Below, one piece after another: positions 1-11,794 of a DNA stretch of 64,000 nucleotides (its first letter is position 1; every line of letters begins with the position of its first letter). The stretch covers positions 133,052-197,051 of the forward strand of contig CAWBKF010000035.1 in the NCBI GenBank assembly GCA_963789275.1, in the 5' to 3' direction. A program made the translations under genes and the position numbers. Source of the DNA: DAHUYF01 sp963789275 (GTDB lineage Bacteria > Pseudomonadota > Alphaproteobacteria > ATCC43930 > CGMCC-115725). Under the pieces are notes generated by a model, which did not search any database, was not told the origin of the DNA, and saw only the letters and a list, made by a program, of their open reading frames with translations.

Positions 1-157
1 ACGCGCACTCATTCGACGCCGTGAGGGGCGGCGCAAGGCCGCGCGCCGCGACGCGGTTGCAAAGCGGCGAAGGCAAGCGTAAACCGTTGCCCCCGCGCCG
101 ATTTTCGCCCACTCTGAGGCGCGTATAGCAAGCAGATCGACAGGGCTCAGGGATTCG

Positions 158-1544
158 ATGGACGGGGCAGCGCGTTCCACATCCGAGATCGAGTGGCAAG
201 AGCTGACCTCTGCCCAGATGCCGGTGTGGCTCGACCTGCAGACTGGCACCAATTCGCGCTTCTACATCATCGGCGGCTATCTCAGGATCGCCGGCGCCAT
301 CGACCCGACAATCTTCCGCCGCGCCGTCGCACTCGCCATGGCGCGAAACGACGCTTTGCGCCTGCGCATTCACGCCGATGAGCCGAAGCAATCGGTCGAT
401 CCCGGGCTCGAACCGCCGGTCGAGCTGATCGATCTCTCGGATCGGCTCGATCCGGAAGCGGCGTTTGTCGATTTCATCGACACCGCCTTCACCCGCGTCT
501 TCGACGGCGGCGCGGCGCCGCTGTTCCACTTCACGCTGGCGAAAGCGCGGGAGCGGCAATGGCTCCTGCTCATCCGCTATCACCATCTGATCATCGACGG
601 CCTCGGCATCAGCCTGATGATCCGCGCCGTTGCCGACGCCTACGGTGCGATCCTGGGCGGTACGGCAGCGGAAGGAAGCGCCCTCCTCTCCTATCGCAGC
701 TTCGTCGCCGAGGACGCAACGTACCTGCTGTCGGCGCGGCACGAGCGCGATATCGGCTATTGGCGCGAGCGGTTTCGCACCTTGCCGGAACCGATCTTCC
801 CGCCGCGGCGCGGCGAGGGCGCGCATGGAGATTACGTGCCATCGCGCTCGGTGCAGTTCTGGGTGGACTGGCCGCTATATGTCCGGTTCGTCGACATCTG
901 CCGCGAGCGCGGCGCGACGCCATTCCATGTGCTCGCCGCATTGCTCGCGGCTCTGCTCGCGCGGACGGTGCGGCGCGATGATGTCACCATCGGCGTGCCG
1001 ATCCTCAACCGGCCGACGGCCGATTTCAAGCGCACTATCGGCATGTTCGCCGGGATGATGCCGCTGCGCCTGCAGATCGCGACGAGCGCCACGGTAAAGC
1101 AGCTCGTCGCCCATGTCGGCGAGCAGCTGCGGCGCGACTACCGGCATCAACGGGCGCCGATCCAGGACGTGCAGCACGCGCTCGGCCTGGCGCGCCTCGG
1201 GCGCCGCCAGCTCTTCGACGTGGCGCTCTCCTACGAGAAGAACGATTACGACTTTCCCATCGGCGACGCCCGCTTCCAGCTGATCGGTCTGACCGGCGGC
1301 TACGAGCTCAATCCGCTGGCGCTCTATGTGCGCGAATATCACCGCGAGAAGCCGGTACTGTTCGATTTCGCCTTCAACACGCGTCACCTCTCACGCGGCG
1401 AAGTCGAGGATATCGCGCGACGCTTCCGTTTGCTGTTCGAGAGCTATCTCGCCGAGGACGCGACGCGCATCGATACGCTGTCGCTGCTGTCGCCCGAGGA
1501 GCGCCGGACGATCACCGTGGATTGGAACGCGACCGCGGCGCGGC
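158..1544 (+). CDS. NRPS, N-terminal condensation domain (module 1 C)
   Basis: First domain of a nonribosomal peptide synthetase. ATG at 158 follows an AGGG-type ribosome binding site at about 149-152. Residues 14-440 form a condensation domain; the active-site motif HHLIIDG is at residues 142-148 (bases 581-601). A condensation domain before the first adenylation domain means the assembly line takes an acyl or aryl donor, as in lipopeptide or EntF-type systems; I infer an acylated product. The reading frame is displaced at 1541-1544, where CGGC separates two otherwise invariant junction sequences that have three bases (GAC) between modules 1 and 2. Read literally, this frame runs on without homology to 3430. 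The next domain resumes one frame later with an ATG at 1545. I treat this as one gene with an extra base; a genuine split into separate polypeptides cannot be excluded. Confidence 0.82.
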
Positions 1545-2057
1545 ATGCCGGCGACGACCCTGCCGGCGCTGTTCGCGGCGCAGGCGGCGCGCGATCCGGC
1601 GGCGGTGGCGGTGGTGTGCGGCGGCGCGGAGCTCGGCTATGGCGAGCTCGACGCGGCCTCGAACCAGCTGGCGCGGCGGCTGATCGGGCTCGGCATCGGC
1701 CCCGAGACGGTGGTCGGCCTCGCGCTGGAGCGCTCGGTCGAGCTGGTGGTGGCGGTGCTGGCGGTGCTGAAGGCGGGCGGCTGCTACCTGCCGCTCGATG
1801 CCGGCCACCCGCCGGCCCGGCTCGCCTTCCTGCTCGCCGATGCCGGCGCGGCGCTGGTGCTGACCACCGCCGCGCTGGCAGGGCACCTGCCGCCCGAGGT
1901 GCCGGCGCTGCGGCTCGACGACGACGCGCCGGCGCTGTCCTCGGCGCCGCTCGGCGACGACGAGCGCCGCGGCGCGCTCGGCCCCGACCATCTCGCCTAT
2001 ATCATCTACACCTCGGGATCCACCGGCGCCCCCAAGGGCGTCGCCATCAGCCATCGC
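1478..2057 (+). repeat. Repeated adenylation N-half, copy 1 of 3
   Basis: A block of about 570 bp, from the end of the condensation domain to just past the A3 core motif (TSGSTGAPKG), is nearly identical at 1478-2057, 6054-6632 and 9162-9722. Only scattered substitutions separate the copies, apart from the 4/3/2-base difference just before the ATG at 1545, 6120 and 9227. The similarity ends sharply at the A3 motif, where the substrate-binding core begins. Confidence 0.9.
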
Positions 2058-5000
2058 GCCATCGTCAATCATACGCTGTGGCTCAACCGCCGCTTCGCGC
2101 TCGGCCCCGGCGACCGCGTGCTGCAGAAGACCGCGCTCGGCTTCGACGCCTCGGTCTGGGAGTTCCTCTCGACGCTGACCGCCGGCGCGACGCTGGTCAT
2201 GGCCCGGCCCGAAGGCGACCGCGATCCCGCCTATCTCGCCCGCGCCCTGGTCGAGCACGACATCACCGTGCTGCAGCTCGTCCCCTCGCTGCTGCCGCTG
2301 CTGCTCGACCAGCCCGAGCTCGACCAGGCGCGCCGCCTGCGCCTGATCTTCTGCGGCGGCGAGGCCTTGCCGGGGGCGCTGATCGAGCGCTGCCGCGCGC
2401 GGCTCGGCGCCGAGCTGCACAATCTCTACGGTCCCACCGAGGCGACGATCGACGCGACGAGCTGGCCCTGCGCGGTCGGCGACGCGGTCCAGACGGCGCC
2501 GCTGGGCCGGCCGATCGCGAACATGCGGGTCTACATCCTGGACGACCGTCTCGAGCCGGTGCCGGTGGGGGTTGCGGGGGAGATCCATCTCGGCGGGATC
2601 GGTCTGGCGCGGGGCTATGTCGGGCGGCCGGGGCTGACGGCGGAGCGGTTCGTGGCGGACCCGTTCGGCGCCGCCGGCGGGCGGCTCTACCGGACGGGGG
2701 ATCTCGGGCGCTGGCGGGGCGACGGGGTGGTGGAGTTCCTCGGCCGCTCGGACGGCCAGGTGAAGCTGCGGGGCCTGCGCATCGAGCCCGGCGAGATCGA
2801 GGCGGCGCTGCTGGAGCACGGCGCGGTGGCGCAGGCGGCGGTGGTGGTGTGGCGCGAGCGCCTGGTGGCCTATGTGGTGGCGCGCGAGGCGCAGGTGGCG
2901 GCGGCGGCGCTGCGCTTCCATCTCGCGGCGCGCCTGCCGGCGCACATGCTGCCCCAGGGCTATGTCTGGCTCGACGCGCTGCCGCGCACGCCGAGCGGCA
3001 AGCTCGACCGGCGCGCGCTGCCCGAGCCGGTGTGGCGCGAGGCCGAAGGCTACCAGGCGCCGCAGGGCGCGGTGGAGGAGCTGCTGGCGGCGCTGTGGGC
3101 GGAGCTGCTCGGCATCGCCCGCATCGGCCGCCACGACAATTTCTTCACCTTGGGCGGCGACAGCATTCTCAGCATTCAGCTCGTGGCGCGGGCGCGGGCC
3201 GCCGGTCTCGAGCTGACGCCGCGGCAGATCTTTCAGCAGCAGACACTCGCCAAGCTGGCCGAGACCGCCGGGCGGCGGCCGACGAGCGCGGACCAGCCGA
3301 CCAGCTACGGCCTGCCGGTGCCGCTGACACCGGTGCAACGCTGGTTCTTCGCGCAACAGGGGCCGTTGCGCCATTTCAACCAGGCGATCCTGCTGCAAGT
3401 GCCGCCGCGGCTCGACACCGCGCGGCTTGAGCGCGCGCTTGCCGCGCTCGCCGCACATCACGATGCTTTGCGGATCCGGGTGTTTCGCGGCGATGGCGGC
3501 TGGCAGCAGCTGATCACGCCGCCGGACGAGGCCGGACGCGGGCCGCCGCTCGTCCATCTCGATTTGTCGTCGGCCAGTGCCGCCGCCCGGGCCGCGCGTC
3601 TCGAAGAGGCGTCGGCGCGGCTGCAGGCGAGCCTCGACCCCGTCCACGGCCCGCTGTGGCGGGCAATGTGGTTCGATCACGGCGAGAGCCCCGGCCGCCT
3701 CCTGCTCGCGATCCATCATCTCGCGGTCGATGCCGTCTCCTGGCGGATCCTGGTCGAGGATATCGTCGCCGCCTACGATCACGCGGGAAGCGCGCCGTCG
3801 CGGCTGCCGCCACGCACCACGCCCTTCCAGAGCTGGGCGCAACTGCTGGCGCGCGAGGCCTATGCCCCGGCCACACTCGCCGATCTCGCCTATTGGCGAT
3901 CCGTCTGCGCCGGCGCCGGCGCGCTGCCGCGCGATCACGCCACGCTGGCGTCGAACCGTGTCGCCGACAGCGAGTGCCTGACGCTGGCGCTCGATGCCGG
4001 CACGACGCAACACCTGCTGCGCGACGCGCCGCGCGCCTATCGCGCCGACATCAACGACATGCTGCTGACGGCCTTGGCGCTGGCGGTGGCGCGATGGCAG
4101 GAGACGCGCTACGGCATGCCGGCGCGCGAGCTGGTCATCGATCTCGAGGGCCATGGCCGCGAGGACATCGCCGACGGCATCGATCTCTCGCGCAGCATCG
4201 GCTGGTTCACCACCATCTTTCCCGTGCGCCTGGATCTCGCAAAGCTCGACACCGTCGACGCGCTCGCCGGCGGTGGCGAAGCGGGAGCGGCACTGAAGCG
4301 CGTCAAGGAGATGCTGCGCGCGGTGCCGCACAAAGGCCTCGGCTTCGGCCTGCTGTCGCAGCTGAACGCCGAGACCGCCCCTGCCCTCGCCGATGCACCG
4401 CCGCGCCAGCTCTTGTTCAACTATCTCGGCCAGTTCGACCAGATGAGCCGAGGCGAGTGGCGGCTCGCCGAGGAATCCCCTGGCGCGATGGCGGCGGGCA
4501 CACGCCGGCGGGCACATCTTGTCGAGGCGAACGCGCTGGTGAAATCAGGCAGGCTATGCGTCGAGTGGCGCTGGTGCCGGGATATCCATGACCACGCGTC
4601 GATTGCCGAGCTGGCCGAGCTCTTCCTCGCCGCGCTGCGCGGGCTCGTCGCCCATTGCCTGACGCCCGGAGTTGGCGGGCATACGCCGTCGGATTTCCCG
4701 CTGGCGCGGCTGCGCCAGCAGGATCTGGAGCGGCTGGAGCGCGATTATCCCGATCTCGAGACCGCCTATCCGCTGTCGCCGTTGCAGCAGGGGTTACTGT
4801 TCCACGCGGCTTACGACAGCAGCGCCGATCCCTATCGCGTGCAGCTCTGCCTCGACATCGAGGGGGCGCTCGATCAACCGTCGATGCACGAAGCATGGCA
4901 GCGCCTGCTGGATCGGCACGAATCGCTGCGCGTCGCGGTCATCGAGCAGGACGGCGTGCCGTTGCAGATCGTCCGCCACGGGCTGGCGCTGCCATGGCGG

Positions 5001-8000
5001 GAGGAGGATTGGTCGGCGCTCGGCGAAGCGGCCTTCCAGCGGCGGCTCGCGGCCTTCCTCGATCAGGATCGCGCGCAGGGCTTCGACTTCGCCAGCGGTC
5101 CGCTGCTGCGGGTGGCGTTGCTTCGCCGCAGCGCCAGCCGCTGGGTGATGGTGCTTACCAATCATCATCTGGTGCTGGATGGCTGGTCGCTGTCGGTGCT
5201 GCTGAACGAGCTGGTCGCGCTCTATAGCCAACAGCAGGATGGCGGCGCGGACATCCTGCCGGCACCCCGGGCCTATCGCGACTATCTGACCTGGCTTACG
5301 CGGCAGGATGCCGATGCCGCGCGCGCCTATTGGCGCCAGCGGCTGGCCGGCGCCGCGGCGCTGCCGGAGGTTCTCGACCGGCCGCCGGGCAAGCCGCAGG
5401 GCATGGCCGAGCGGCGTCTCACGCTCAGCGAGGAGATGGTCGCGGAGCTGCGCGGTTTCGTGCGCCGGCACGGGCTGACGTTGGGAACGCTCATCCACGC
5501 TGCCTGGGCCGTGGTGCTGGCGCAATATACCGGTCAGAAAGACGTGGTATTCGGCACGACGGTGGCCGGCCGGCCGGGAGAACTCGCCGGCATCGAGCGC
5601 ATGGTGGGCCTCTTCATCAACACGCTGCCGCTGCGCGTCAGCGTAGAGACCGACGCTGTCGTGGTCGACTGGCTGAAGCAGCTGCATGCGCTGCAGCTTG
5701 ACGATCAGCGGCATGGCTATGCCTCGCTCGCCGAGATCCAGCGCGCGGCGGACGGCGCCGGCGGCGGCGGCGACCTTTTCCAGACGCTGGTCGTGGTCGA
5801 GAATTATCCGCTGGCAGCGGCGCTGGTAGACGGCAATGGCGCGGACCGTGCCGGCTTTCGTCTCACGGCCGCCTCGGCGCTCGAGCGGACCCATTATCCG
5901 CTGACGCTGATCGTGCTGCCGCGCCATTCGCTCGAGTTCCGCCTGAGCTTCGATCGCGCGCGGGTCGAAGAGGCCGGTGTGGCGCGCCTCATCGGCCATC
6001 TCGAGCGCGTGTTGCGCTTCCTGGCGGCGACGCCGGAAGGCCGGCTCTCGGAGCTGTCGCTGCTGTCGCCCGAGGAGCGCCGGACGATCACCGTGGATTG
6101 GAACGCGACCGCGGCGGACATGCCGGCGACGACCCTGCCGGCGCTGTTCGCGGCGCAGGCGGCGCGCGATCCCGCGGCGGTGGCGGTGGTGTGCGGCGGC
6201 GCGCGGCTCGGCTATGGCGCGCTCGACGCGCGCTCGAACCAACTGGCGCGGCGGCTGATCGGTCTCGGCATCGGCCCGGAGACGGTGGTCGGCCTCGCGC
6301 TGGAGCGCTCGGTCGAGCTGGTGGTGGCGGTGCTGGCGGTGCTGAAGGCGGGCGGCTGCTACCTGCCGCTCGATGCCGGCCACCCGCCGGCCCGGCTCGC
6401 CTTCCTGCTCGCCGATGCCGGCGCGGCGCTGGTGCTGACCACCGCCGCGCTGGCCGGGCACCTGCCGCCCGAGGTGCCGGCGCTGCGCCTCGACGACGAC
6501 GCGCCGGCGCTGTCCTCGGCGCCGCTCGGCGACGACGAGCGCCGCGGCGCGCTCGGCCCCGACCATCTCGCCTACATCATCTACACCTCGGGATCCACCG
6601 GCGCCCCCAAGGGCGTCGCCATCAGCCATCGCAGCCTCACCAACAAGATCGTCACCCTGGGCCAGCGCTTCGGCGTCGGCCCGGGCTTCGGCTATGCGCT
6701 GCTGGCCAATCCGGTGTTCGATCCCTCGGTCGAGCAGATCGCGGTGCCGCTGGCCCATGGCGGGCGGGTGGTGATCGTCGACGCGGCGGCGCAGGCCTCC
6801 GCCTCGGCCTTCTGGTCGCTGATCGTCGATGAGCAGGTGCAGCTGCTCAATTGCGTGCCGGCCTTCCTCGCCGGCGTGCTCGACGGCGCGCCGGCGGGCT
6901 TGCGGCTCGAGCATCTCGTGCTCGGCGGCGAGGTGTTCCCGACGACGCTGCTGGAGCGCATCCGCGGCGCCCTCGAGGTGACGCAGATCACCAACCTCTA
7001 TGGGCCCACCGAGGCGACCATCGACGCCACGGGCCATGTCGCCGCCGCCGAGGAGCCCGGCCGCTGGCTGCCGATCGGCGCGCCGCTGCCGAACTACCGC
7101 GTCTACATCCTGGACGACCGCCTCGAGCCGGTTCCGGTGGGGGTTGCGGGGGAGATCCATCTCGGCGGGATCGGTCTGGCGCGGGGCTATGTCGGGCGTC
7201 CGGGGCTGACGGCGGAGCGGTTCGTGGCGGACCCGTTCGGCGCCGCCGGCGGGCGGCTCTACCGGACGGGGGATCTCGGGCGCTGGCGGGGCGACGGGGT
7301 GGTGGAGTTCCTCGGGCGCTCGGACGGCCAGGTGAAGCTGCGGGGCCTGCGCATCGAGCCCGGCGAGATCGAGGCGGCGCTGCTGGAGCACGGCGCGGTG
7401 GCGCAGGCGGCGGTGGTGGTGTGGCGCGAGCGCCTGGTGGCCTATGTGGTGGCGCGCGAGGCGCAGGTGGCGGCGGCGGCGCTGCGCTTCCATCTCGCGG
7501 CGCGGCTGCCGGCGCATATGCTGCCGCAGGGCTATGTCTGGCTCGACGCGCTGCCGCGCACGCCGAGCGGCAAGCTCGACCGGCGCGCGCTGCCCGAGCC
7601 GGTGTGGCGCGAGGCCGAAGGCTACCAGGCGCCGCAGGGCGCGGTGGAGGAGCTGCTGGCGGCGCTGTGGGCGGAGCTGCTCGGCATCGCCCGCATCGGC
7701 CGCCACGACAATTTCTTCGATCTCGGCGGCCATTCGCTGCTGGCGACGCGGCTGGTGTCGCGGGTGCGCGGCGGGCTCGGGGTCGAGCTGGCGCTGCGCA
7801 GCGTGTTCGAGCATCCGAGCCTGATGGGTCTTGCCGGGGTGGTGTCGGGCGCCGGCCCGGCCGCGGGCGAGGCGCTGCGGCCGGGGCCGCGTCCGGCCTC
7901 GCTGCCGCTGTCGTTCGCGCAGCAGCGCCTGTGGTTCCTGGAGCAGCTGGAGGGCGGCTCGAGCTACATCGTGCCGATGGCGCTGCGGCTGGCGGGGCCG

Positions 8001-9226
8001 CTGGACGTGGCGGCGCTGCGCCACGCGCTGCAGGCGGTGGTGGCGCGCCACGAGGCGCTGCGCACCACCTTCCCGGTGGTGGACGGGGTGGCGGTGCAGT
8101 CGGTCGAGCCGGCCGAGCGGTTTGCGCTCGGCGAGGAGGAGATGAGCGAGGCGGCCTTGCCGGCGCGGCTTGAGGCGCTGTCGCGGCAGCGCTTCGATCT
8201 CGCGCTGGACCTGCCGATCACCGCGAGCCTGCTGCGGCTCGGCCCCGAGCTGCATGTGCTGGCGGTGGTGGTGCACCACATCGCGTTCGACGGCTGGTCG
8301 TCGGCGATCCTGCTGCAGGAGCTGACGTCGCTCTACGCCGCGGCGCTGGAGGGGAGCGAGGCCGGCCTCTTGCCGCTGCCGATCCAGTATGCCGATTACG
8401 CGCTGTGGCAGCGCCGGCATCACTCGGCGGCGCGCGACCTCGAGTACTGGCGCGCCGCGCTGGCGGCGGCGCCCGAGGCGCTGTCGCTGCCGACGGACCG
8501 GCCGCGCGGGCCGCGCCGCGGCCGCGGCGAGCGGGTGGCGCTGCGGCTGGAGGGCGGCGTGGTCGTGGCGCTGCGCGATCTCGCGCGGCGCGAGGGGGTG
8601 ACGCTGTTCATGGTGCTGCAGGCGGCGCTGTCGCTGGTGCTGGGGCGCTGGAGCGGGCAGACGGACATCCTGCTGGGGACGCCGGTGGCGAACCGGACGC
8701 GGCACGAGATCGAGGGCCTGATCGGCTTCTTCGTCAACACGCTGGTGCTGCGCACGCGGCTCGCGGGCGACCAGAGCGTGCGCGGTCTGCTGTCGCAGGT
8801 GCGCGAGACGGCGCTGGGAGCGTTCGCGCATCAGGCGCTGCCGTTCGAGCAGCTGGTGGAGGAGCTGCAGCCGGTGCGCTCGCTGGAGCGCAGCCCGCTG
8901 TTCCAGGTGATGCTGGTGCTGCAGAACCAGGCGCAGGCGGTGCCGGCGCTGGCGGGGGTGGCGGCGCAGGAGCTGGCGCTGGGCTCGGGGACGGCGAAGT
9001 TCGAGCTGGCCTTGTCGCTGGCGGAGACTTCGGACGGGCTGGCGGGGGAGCTGGAATACGATTGCGATCTCTACGACCGGGCGACGGCGGAGCGGCTGCT
9101 GGCGCATCTCGAGCGCGCGCTGCGCTTCCTGGCGGCGTCGCCCGAGGCGAAGCTCTCGGCGCTGTCGCTGCTGTCGCCGGACGAGCGCCGGACGATCACC
9201 GTGGATTGGAACGCGACCGCGGCGGC
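1545..9226 (+). CDS. NRPS central part: A1-T1-E1 / C2-A2-T2 / C3
   Basis: Continues the synthetase in the +1 frame. Order: adenylation A1 (about 1545-3060; YTSGSTGAPKG, YGPTEAT), thiolation T1 (LGGDSI, about 3150), epimerization E1 (about 3300-4650; HHLAVDAVSW, EGHGRE, FNYLGQFD), condensation C2 (about 4690-6050; HHLVLDG), A2 (about 6118-7630), T2 (LGGHSLL), condensation C3 (about 7890-9150; HHIAFDG). T1 with LGGDSI followed by E and a condensation domain fits D-amino-acid transfer. By hand alignment to GrsA the A1 specificity residues read DAWQICLIDK, close to known Gln codes; A2 reads DPENVGLIDK, which I cannot assign. C2 probably acts as DCL and C3 as LCL. The frame is lost again at 9225-9227, where only two bases (GC) lie in the junction. 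Read literally it stops at 9365. Confidence 0.88.
2529..3146 (+). repeat. Repeated adenylation C-half plus carrier start, copy 1 of 3
   Basis: A second near-identical block of about 620-640 bp begins at the sequence for VYILDDRLEPVPVG and runs through the A8-A10 motifs into the start of the carrier domain (HDNFF). Copies are at 2529-3146, 7101-7745 and 10187-10830. Together with the N-half repeat this leaves only the roughly 450-bp specificity core distinct between the three modules, the pattern expected of core swapping or gene conversion. Confidence 0.9.
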
Positions 9227-11783
9227 ATGCCGGCGACGACCCTGCCGGCGCTGTTCGCGGCGCAGGCGGCGCGCGATCCCGCGGCGGTGGCGGTGGTGTG
9301 CGGCGGCGCGGAGCTCGGCTATGGCGAGCTCGACGCGCGCTCGAACCAGCTGGCGCGGCGGCTGATCGGTCTCGGCATCGGCCCCGAGACGGTGGTCGGC
9401 CTCGCGCTGGAGCGCTCGGTCGAGCTGGTGGTGGCGGTGCTGGCGGTGCTGAAGGCGGGCGGCTGCTACCTGCCGCTCGATGCCGGCCACCCGCCGGCCC
9501 GGCTCGCCTTCCTGCTCGCCGATGCCGGCGCGGCGCTGGTGCTGACCACCGCCGCGCTGGCCGGGCACCTGCCGCCCGAGGTGCCGGCGCTGCGCCTCGA
9601 CGACGACGCGCCGGCGCTGTCCTCGGCGCCGCTCGGCGACGACGAGCGCCGCGGCGCGCTCGGCCCCGACCATCTCGCCTATATCATCTACACCTCGGGA
9701 TCCACCGGCGCCCCCAAGGGCGCGATGGTGCAGCATCGCGGCGTGGTCAATCTGGCGCTGGCGCATATCCGCGACTGCGACGTCCGTCCGGGCGACCGGC
9801 TGCTGCAATACGCCTCGCCCAGCTTCGACGTCTCGGTGGCGGAGCTGTGGATGGCGCTGCTGTCGGGCGCGACGCTGGTGATGGCGCCGGCCGAGCGGCT
9901 GGTGCCGGGGGACGCGCTGGCGCAGCTGATGGCCGAGCAGGCGATCACCCATGTGCTGCTGGTGCCGAGCGTGCTGGCGAGCCTGCCGGACGAGGCGCTG
10001 GCGCAATGCCGCACGCTGGTGGTGGGCGGCGAGCCCTGCCCGCCCGAGCTGGTGGCGCGGCATTCGGCGAGCCGGCGCATGGTCAACGCCTACGGTCCGA
10101 CCGAGGCGACGGTCTGCGCGACGATGAGCGCGCCGCTCGCCGGCGCCGAGGCGCCGCCGCTGGGCCGGCCGATCGCGAACATGCGGGTCTACATCCTGGA
10201 CGACCGCCTCGAGCCGGTGCCGGTGGGGGTTGCGGGGGAGATCCATCTCGGCGGCGTCGGGCTGGCGCGGGGCTATGTCGGGCGTCCGGGGCTGACGGCG
10301 GAGCGGTTCGTGGCGGACCCGTTCGGCGCCGCCGGCGGGCGGCTCTACCGGACGGGGGATCTCGGGCGCTGGCGGGGCGACGGGGTGGTGGAGTTCCTCG
10401 GGCGCTCGGACGGCCAGGTGAAGCTGCGGGGCCTGCGCATCGAGCCCGGCGAGATCGAGGCGGCGCTGCTGGAGCACGGCGCGGTGGCGCAGGCGGCGGT
10501 GGTGGTGTGGCGCGAGCGCCTGGTGGCCTATGTGGTGGCGCGCGAGGCGCAGGTGGCGGCGGCGGCGCTGCGCTTCCATCTCGCGGCGCGGCTCCCGGCG
10601 CATATGCTGCCGCAGGGCTATGTCTGGCTCGAGGCCCTGCCGCGCACGCCGAGCGGCAAGCTCGACCGGCGGGCGCTGCCCGAGCCGGTGTGGCGCGAGG
10701 CCGAAGGCTACCAGGCGCCGCAGGGCGCGGTCGAGGAGCTGCTGGCGGCGCTGTGGGCGGAGCTCCTCGGCATCGCCCGCATCGGCCGCCACGACAATTT
10801 CTTCGATCTCGGCGGCCATTCGCTGCTGGCGGTGCAATTCGTCCACCGCTGCCGGGAGCTGCCGGGGATCACGGTGTCGCTGCGCAGCTTGTTCGAGCAT
10901 CCGAGCCTGGCGCAGCTCGCGCGGCAGGCGGCGCAAGCCGAGGAGCAAAGCCGGTTCTCCCATCTCGTGCCGCTCCAGCAAAGCGCGCGCCAGCCGCCGC
11001 TGTTCTGCATCCATCCCGCCGGCGGCGCCGTGTTCTGCTACCTGCCGCTCGCCGCGGCGCTCGGACGCGGCCAGGCGGTCTATGGCCTGCAAGCCGCAGG
11101 CCTCGAGCCGGGAGAGCCCGCCGCCCGCTCGGTCGAGCAGATGGCCGGCGATTACCTCGATGAGATCCGCGCGGTCCAACCCGTGGGCCCCTATCACCTG
11201 CTGGGATGGTCGTTCGGCGGCGTCATCGCCTATGAAATGGCGTGCCAGCTCCAGGCGGCGGGCGAAAAAGTCGCGCTTCTCGCCCTTCTCGACACGCCCT
11301 TGTACCAGCCGGAGGCGAGCGGCGAGGAAGTCACCGATGCCAGCATCATCGCAACGCTGATCGAAATCCTCGGCCTCGAGAAAATCATTCCCGGCGCGTC
11401 GCGGACGATCACCGATCTCGACAGCTTCGTCGATGCCGCGCGGCACAGCGGCGTCTGGCCGGCCGATTTCTCGACCGCGCAGGCCGCGGGGATCATCGAG
11501 CTGTTCAAGCTCAATGTCGAGCAAGGCTCGCGTTATGTCCCGGGCCGCTACCGCGGCCCACTCCTCCTCTTCAGGGCGATAGAGACCCCTGGCGACAATG
11601 ACCGCTACTTCGATTGGTCCCCCAAGGTCGAGGGCGCGATCGACGTCGTCCCCCTCCCCTGCACGCACAACCGCGTGCCATGCGAGCCCCATGCCAGCGC
11701 CATCGCGCGCGCCCTGCGGCCGCGGCTCGACGCCGCGCGCATGGGCGTGGATGGCGCGGCCGGAACGTCGCTCGAAACGGTAG
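9227..11783 (+). CDS. NRPS terminal module: A3-T3-thioesterase
   Basis: Final module. ATG at 9227 starts the repeated adenylation N-terminus (MPATTLPALF); YTSGSTGAPKG and NAYGPTEATV follow. Specificity residues by hand read DVALVGAVCK, unassigned. T3 (LGGHSLLAVQF) lies at about 10800-10920, then a type I thioesterase from about 10990 with the nucleophile motif GWSFGG near 11208 and a late His in CTHNRV, releasing the chain by hydrolysis or macrocyclisation. The conserved thioesterase region ends at about 11735, but this frame has no stop until 12265 and would run about 470 bases antisense over the exporter gene. A single extra base between about 11700 and 11780 would give a TAG at 11781-11783, 11 bases before the exporter's stop codon. 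I therefore place the end there, by inference. Confidence 0.8.
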
Positions 11784-11794
11784 CTGGGGGTGCC

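Noticed and set aside
1..157. CRISPR array or origin in the leading segment
   Set aside because: No direct repeats or iterons; only the upstream region of the NRPS gene is visible.
1512..4517. Very long open frame on the minus strand opposite the NRPS
   Set aside because: Low-complexity Arg/Gln/His/Leu-rich translation typical of the antisense of high-GC coding DNA; no domain; the plus strand encodes clear NRPS domains.
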